Assembly (NCBI GenBank): GCA_028687205.1
Contig: JAQUAP010000050.1
Coordinates: 1-9,664 of the forward strand
DNA: 9,664 nucleotides
Direction: 5' to 3'
Source of the DNA: Candidatus Omnitrophota bacterium
GTDB taxonomy: Bacteria > Omnitrophota > Gorgyraeia > Gygaellales > Profunditerraquicolaceae
In this document: positions 6,694-9,664 of the stretch, piece after piece
How positions within the stretch are numbered: the stretch's first letter is position 1
How the letters are laid out: every line of letters starts with the position of its first letter
The notes under the pieces: model-generated
Databases searched by the model: none
Seen by the model: the letters and a program-made list of their open reading frames with translations, nothing else
What the model was told of the DNA's origin: nothing
Position numbers and translations under genes: made by a program

Positions 6694-7099
6694 ATTTAAG
6701 TTCTCTCCTATGCATAAGCGACCTGCCTTTTAAGGTGTGGTCCGTATAACCCAGAAGATGTAGCAGGCCGTGGATAGCATATAAATTTAGTTCGTAAGCA
6801 ACCGAGGTTTTATAGATTGCGGCGTTGCGTTTTGCCGTGTCGACAGAAACGATTATATCGGCAAGCATATTTTTCGCTTTCGGTCCGTCCGTCATATTAA
6901 AAGCCAGGACATCCGTAGGGTATTTTTTTTGCAGGTATTTATAGTTAAGTTTAGCAATTAACCTGTCGCTGACAAAAGAGACAGTGATTTCACCTTGTTT
7001 TTCCAAGCCTTCTTGCTTTAAGGCCCTAAGGATTGTTTTCTTTATCCTTGCCGGATAGACGGGAATTTTCTTTTGAAGATTTTTTATGATTATTTTCAA
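6680..7099 (-). CDS. ybeY: YbeY endoribonuclease / rRNA maturation factor, TTG start
   Basis: This is the metal-dependent YbeY (UPF0054) endoribonuclease, used in 16S rRNA 3'-end maturation and 70S quality control. The zinc motif is HGLLHLLGYTDH at residues 110-121 (H110, H114, H121), and the conserved TDVLAF block is at 62-67. The frame is open up to an ATG at 7210, but the extra 37 residues do not look like YbeY and lie wholly over the coding part of the preceding HD gene. TTG at 7099 gives a normal 139-residue protein beginning LKIIIKNLQKKIPV, with an upstream GAAGG 8 bases away. With that start it overlaps the HD gene by 74 bases. The third His is spaced H-x6-H rather than the usual H-x5-H because one residue is added before Asp-His. 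The 3' end overlaps recO by 14 bases. Identity is secure; the start is inferred. Confidence 0.93.
   Translation of the reverse strand: MKIIIKNLQKKIPVYPARIKKTILRALKQEGLEKQGEITVSFVSDRLIAKLNYKYLQKKYPTDVLAFNMTDGPKAKNMLADIIVSVDTAKRNAAIYKTSVAYELNLYAIHGLLHLLGYTDHTLKGRSLMHRRELKYVHP
6705..6709 (-). promoter_or_regulatory. Ribosome binding site for recO
   Basis: AGGAG on the minus strand lies 11 bases before the recO ATG (6693), within the last codons of ybeY. The spacing is on the long side but the match is good and agrees with the conserved RecO N-terminus. Confidence 0.65.
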
Positions 7100-8417
7100 T
7101 TCTAGCGCCTTCAGGATAGCTTGCCCGGCTGTGGTATATGCCGCAGAGTAGCCGGATGAACACTGCGGAAATCTTTTCCAGGTCCTTAAGGGCCAATTCA
7201 CACTCGTCAAGCTGTCCGTCGATAAATTTATTATTAATCACCTTATGCACCAGCTCCTCGATTTTTGCCGGGCTGGGTTCTCTTAAGGTGCGCATGGCTG
7301 CCTCTACCGAATCCGCCAGTAAAACTATCGCCGTTTCCTTGGAGCTGGGTTTTGGGCCGGGATAACGAAAACCCTCTTCCCTGATGACTTCATCTTCCTC
7401 AATATTCTCCAGCGCCCGGCGGTAGAAATAATAGACCAGGCTCTTGCCGTGATGCTGCTGGATAAAATCTACGAGCGCCGGGTTTAAGCGGTATCTCCTG
7501 GCCAGCTCCAGGCCTTCCTTGACATGGTTCATGATTACCAGCTTGCTCATGGTCGGCGAAAGATTGCCGTGTTTATTAACCTCCCTGCTCTGGTTCTCGC
7601 TGAAATACTCCGGTTTCTGGAGCTTGCCGATATCATGGTAATAGGCGCCTATCCTGGCTAATAAAGCATTCGCCCCTACCGCCCGGCAGGCAGTCTCGGA
7701 TAAGTTGCCCACAATTAAACTGTGATGGTAAGTCCCCGGTGCTTCCTGGACCATGCGCTGTAAGAGCGGATGGTGAAAATCCGCCAGCTCAAGCAGGCTG
7801 ATGTTCGTGGCGGTATTAAACAAGTATTCAAAAACAGGCAGCACCCCCAGGACGATAATGCTGGAAATTATTCCGTTAAGAAAAAGGGTCAGGTATCTGG
7901 ATGGAAGGCCGACCCAGAGATGCTCAAGCAGGATTAAAACCAGTATCTGCAGGATGGCGTTAAAAATTCCCGCGCGGATAATCGTGCTGCGCTTGCGCGC
8001 CCCTAAAACCAGGAAACTGGATACTGCGCCGCTGGTTAAAGCAAGCAGGGTGGTTTGCAGCGGTAACCCTGAAAAAGAGGCAACGGCAACCGCGGAGGCC
8101 AGGGTAATTAATAGGGATACCTCCAGGCTGTTAAAGAGTAAGGTTGCCAGCATAGGTACGATTGAAAACGGGATGTAGAATATGGAAAGCTTCTGTCTGA
8201 TGATAAAATACGCTCCGGCATAAATAACCAGAAAGAGCAGAAAAAGATTAAGCAGCCGGCAACACTTTATATCCAGGCCTCTTAATTTCAGGTAGCCGGA
8301 GAGGATGACCAGGAATAAAGTCAGCGCTAAGTTGATCTGCGCGAAGTAACTGAAAATAAACGCCAGCAGCACTAAAATTATGCTTTTAAGATTAATTTTA
8401 CCGAGTTGCTTTATCAT
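7026..8417 (-). CDS. Short 7TM-HD membrane phosphohydrolase (PgpH/YqfF-like c-di-AMP phosphodiesterase) lacking the HDED domain
   Basis: From ATG 8417 this is 463 residues. About seven or eight hydrophobic segments fill residues 10-200, followed by a cytoplasmic HD domain at about 210-437 closely resembling that of PgpH/YqfF. All seven expected metal ligands are visible: the His before Ser in TYHHS (H232), H261-D262 in YYHDIGK, H298 in NHVKEG, H322-H323 in QQHHG, and D369 in LLADSVEA. In PgpH this domain hydrolyses cyclic di-AMP to pApA, so that activity is the best guess. PgpH proteins are about 700 residues with a large extracytoplasmic 7TMR-HDED domain before the membrane segments; here it is absent and phoH abuts directly. 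The open frame extends 15 codons further (to 8462) inside phoH; ATG 8417 is preferred, although GAGG lies only 3 bases away and a TTG at 8426 is possible. The final ~28 residues are a hydrophilic tail encoded in the overlap with ybeY. Confidence 0.9.
   Translation of the reverse strand: MIKQLGKINLKSIILVLLAFIFSYFAQINLALTLFLVILSGYLKLRGLDIKCCRLLNLFLLFLVIYAGAYFIIRQKLSIFYIPFSIVPMLATLLFNSLEVSLLITLASAVAVASFSGLPLQTTLLALTSGAVSSFLVLGARKRSTIIRAGIFNAILQILVLILLEHLWVGLPSRYLTLFLNGIISSIIVLGVLPVFEYLFNTATNISLLELADFHHPLLQRMVQEAPGTYHHSLIVGNLSETACRAVGANALLARIGAYYHDIGKLQKPEYFSENQSREVNKHGNLSPTMSKLVIMNHVKEGLELARRYRLNPALVDFIQQHHGKSLVYYFYRRALENIEEDEVIREEGFRYPGPKPSSKETAIVLLADSVEAAMRTLREPSPAKIEELVHKVINNKFIDGQLDECELALKDLEKISAVFIRLLCGIYHSRASYPEGARIENNHKKSSKENSRLSGKDKENNP
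7108..7112 (-). promoter_or_regulatory. Ribosome binding site for ybeY (supports TTG start)
   Basis: GAAGG reads on the minus strand 8 bases before the TTG at 7099. It lies inside the codons for Pro-Glu-Gly near the end of the conserved part of the HD protein. It is the main evidence for placing the ybeY start here rather than at the ATG at 7210. Confidence 0.6.
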
Positions 8418-9348
8418 ATGCCTCAATGATCCTCTGCACCAACGCGTGCCTGACCACATCAAAACCGCTGAAATATATAAACTTTATCCCTTCGGTATTA
8501 CTTAGGATATCCTGGGCCTGCAACAGGCCGATGGGTTTGCCGTTAGGCAGGTCGCTCTGGGTTATATCTCCCGTGATTACCGCTTTAGAATCAAACCCCA
8601 GGCGCGTCAAAAACATCTTCATCTGTTCGGCAGTGCAATTCTGCGCTTCATCCAGGATAATAAAGGCGTCATTCAGCGTCCTGCCGCGCATATAAGCCAA
8701 AGGCGCTACTTCAATAATCCCGGTCTCGATATATTTCTCAATGCGCTCTGCCTCCATCATATCGTAGAGCGCGTCATACAGGGGCCTTAAGTATGGCGAT
8801 ATTTTTTCATGCATATCCCCGGGCAGGAACCCCAATGATTCGCCGGCTTCAATCGCCGGGCGGGTAAGGATAATCCTGCGCACTTCCTCTTTTTTTAAGG
8901 CCTCTACGGCGCTGGCCATAGCCAGGTAGGTTTTACCTGTCCCTGCCGGCCCGATGCCAAAGACAATATCAAATTTCTTCATCGCCTCGACATATTCGCG
9001 CTGCCCGGTAGTCTTTGGGCCGATCTGCTTTCCGCTGGAAGTGCGGGTGACCCCGGTATCCGGGATTTCCAAGGCTCCGGTTTTTTTGGTTTTTTTGAAA
9101 TTGGCGATAAGGCAAGCTAAGTCCAGTTCACCCACGCCTGTCTGTCCCAGGCGATAAGCGTTTAAAATATATTCCAGCAGGCTGGCGGCCTTTTTAATAT
9201 TGGCGGCTGTGCCGCTGACTTTTAAATGCTCGCCGCGCAGGGTCAGCTTTACCTTAAACTCTTTTTCAATAAGCTTGGCCTTAGCGTCTTGCAGGCCAAG
9301 CAGGCCAAGCGCCTCCTGGTGGGTATGCAGCTTGATGATTTTATCCAT
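8398..9348 (-). CDS. phoH: PhoH-family ATPase (PhoH/PhoL)
   Basis: This 316-residue protein is a cytoplasmic P-loop ATPase of the PhoH/YbeZ type. Walker A is at residues 133-140 (GPAGTGKT). Walker B is at about 229-235 (ILDEAQN, with D233 and E234), and the family motif TRPAIEAGESLGFLPGD lies at about 162-178. The ITGDITQSDLP block at 258-268 is also characteristic. Residues 1-65 look like the small KH-like N-terminal domain seen in this family. The length is normal (about 315-350). The ATG at 9348 is chosen because the N-terminus aligns with the family; no strong Shine-Dalgarno sequence is visible just upstream. The biochemical role is not settled; association with ybeY points to RNA metabolism or ribosome maturation, with an RNA helicase-like function proposed for relatives. 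It overlaps the next gene by 20 bases. Confidence 0.96.
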   Translation of the reverse strand: MDKIIKLHTHQEALGLLGLQDAKAKLIEKEFKVKLTLRGEHLKVSGTAANIKKAASLLEYILNAYRLGQTGVGELDLACLIANFKKTKKTGALEIPDTGVTRTSSGKQIGPKTTGQREYVEAMKKFDIVFGIGPAGTGKTYLAMASAVEALKKEEVRRIILTRPAIEAGESLGFLPGDMHEKISPYLRPLYDALYDMMEAERIEKYIETGIIEVAPLAYMRGRTLNDAFIILDEAQNCTAEQMKMFLTRLGFDSKAVITGDITQSDLPNGKPIGLLQAQDILSNTEGIKFIYFSGFDVVRHALVQRIIEAYDKATR

Positions 9349-9354
9349 TAATTT

Positions 9355-9664
9355 TTATTTCAGGTTTTCCTTGGGCTCGGCTAATTCTTGCGGTATGTTC
9401 AATTCCTGGCCGGGATAGACCTTGTCCGGTCCGCTTAGGACATCTTTATTGGCCTCGTAGATTTTTGTCCATTTTTTGGTCGTGCCGTAGAATTTTTTAG
9501 ATATCTTCTGCAGGGTGTCGTTTTTACCTACGGTATATTTCTGGCTGCTTACGCTGGCCGTTACTGCCGGCTCCGGAACAACGCTTGCCGCGGGAATTTC
9601 TCTGGCTGCGACTTCGCTGCCAGCCGCAGGCTCTACCGGTACAGCTGTTTGCTTAGTCTTATAG
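9355..9664 (-). CDS. LysM-domain protein, C-terminal part (5' end outside window)
   Basis: The minus strand encodes 102 residues ending in TAA at 9357-9355; the gene starts beyond the window. The first ~40 visible residues are a low-complexity Pro/Ala/Val/Glu linker. They are followed by one LysM module from YTVGKNDTLQKISKKFYG through YEANKDVLSGPDKVYPGQ to LNIPQ, then a short charged tail. This long LysM form, with KFYG, a Trp-Lys-Ile-Tyr-x-Ala-Asn block and YPGQxLxIP, is typical of bacterial envelope or YgaU-like proteins and binds N-acetylglucosamine-containing glycan such as peptidoglycan. Because the N-terminus is missing, a signal peptide, a second LysM or another domain cannot be judged. 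The next gene, phoH, begins 6 bases after the stop. Family assignment of the visible domain is firm; the role of the whole protein is unknown. Confidence 0.85.
   Translation of the reverse strand, partial: YKTKQTAVPVEPAAGSEVAAREIPAASVVPEPAVTASVSSQKYTVGKNDTLQKISKKFYGTTKKWTKIYEANKDVLSGPDKVYPGQELNIPQELAEPKENLK

Noticed and set aside
7100..7210. N-terminal extension of ybeY to the ATG at 7210
   Set aside because: The 37 extra residues do not resemble YbeY and coincide with conserved HD-domain codons in another frame; the TTG at 7099 has a better placed GAAGG.
8418..8462. N-terminal extension of the HD protein to the ATG at 8462
   Set aside because: The 15 extra residues are a Trp/Arg-rich stretch lying within the conserved phoH 3' end; the membrane protein plausibly starts at 8417.
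9292..9309. Direct 9-base repeat CAGGCCAAG, twice
   Set aside because: It encodes Leu-Gly-Leu-Leu-Gly-Leu in the N-terminal part of PhoH, an ordinary family sequence, and has no sign of separate function.

Overview
The window is a gene-dense stretch of a bacterial chromosome in which every recognisable gene lies on the minus strand. Transcription therefore runs from base 9664 down to base 1. Ten genes are visible: nine complete and one cut by the window edge. They are joined end to end. The widest gap between genes is 6 bases, and most junctions overlap or nearly touch (gaps of 1, 2 and 6 bases; overlaps of 4, 8, 14, 17, 20 and 74 bases). No intergenic promoter, riboswitch or terminator fits inside, so the whole block looks like part of one long operon or a chain of translationally coupled genes. 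I see no RNA gene, insertion sequence, CRISPR array or phage signature.

In order of transcription: the 3' end of a LysM-domain protein (9355-9664); phoH-family ATPase (8398-9348); a membrane HD phosphohydrolase related to the c-di-AMP phosphodiesterase PgpH/YqfF but lacking its large extracytoplasmic sensor domain (7026-8417); ybeY rRNA-maturation endonuclease (6680-7099, probable TTG start); recO recombination mediator (5941-6693); a ketopantoate-reductase family enzyme (5010-5939); a membrane-anchored TPR protein fused to an ApbE FAD:protein FMN transferase (3397-5007); an NfnA/SudB-type flavin and [2Fe-2S] electron-transfer subunit with no visible NfnB partner (2577-3413); a soluble PRC-PRC-MgtE_N-CBS-CBS protein (1229-2584); and an Nramp-superfamily transporter whose metal-site residues match the Mg2+-transporting NRMT branch (3-1232).

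The upper half (phoH, pgpH-like, ybeY, recO) is a reduced form of the housekeeping cluster phoH-yqfF-ybeY-dgkA-cdd-era-recO of Firmicutes, here without dgkA, cdd and era. It covers RNA maturation, second-messenger turnover and DNA repair. The lower half holds two pairs that make functional sense: a flavin/redox pair (ApbE plus NfnA-like subunit) and a magnesium pair (MgtE-type cytosolic sensor plus NRMT transporter). The magnesium pair is the most interesting content, because the sensor domains that gate MgtE occur here as a separate protein beside an unrelated transporter fold.

Organism: an anaerobic or facultative bacterium is suggested by the NfnA-type subunit. The compact uninterrupted strand and gene mix would suit an uncultivated lineage such as Omnitrophota, but this is a guess from gene content and style, not something the sequence proves.
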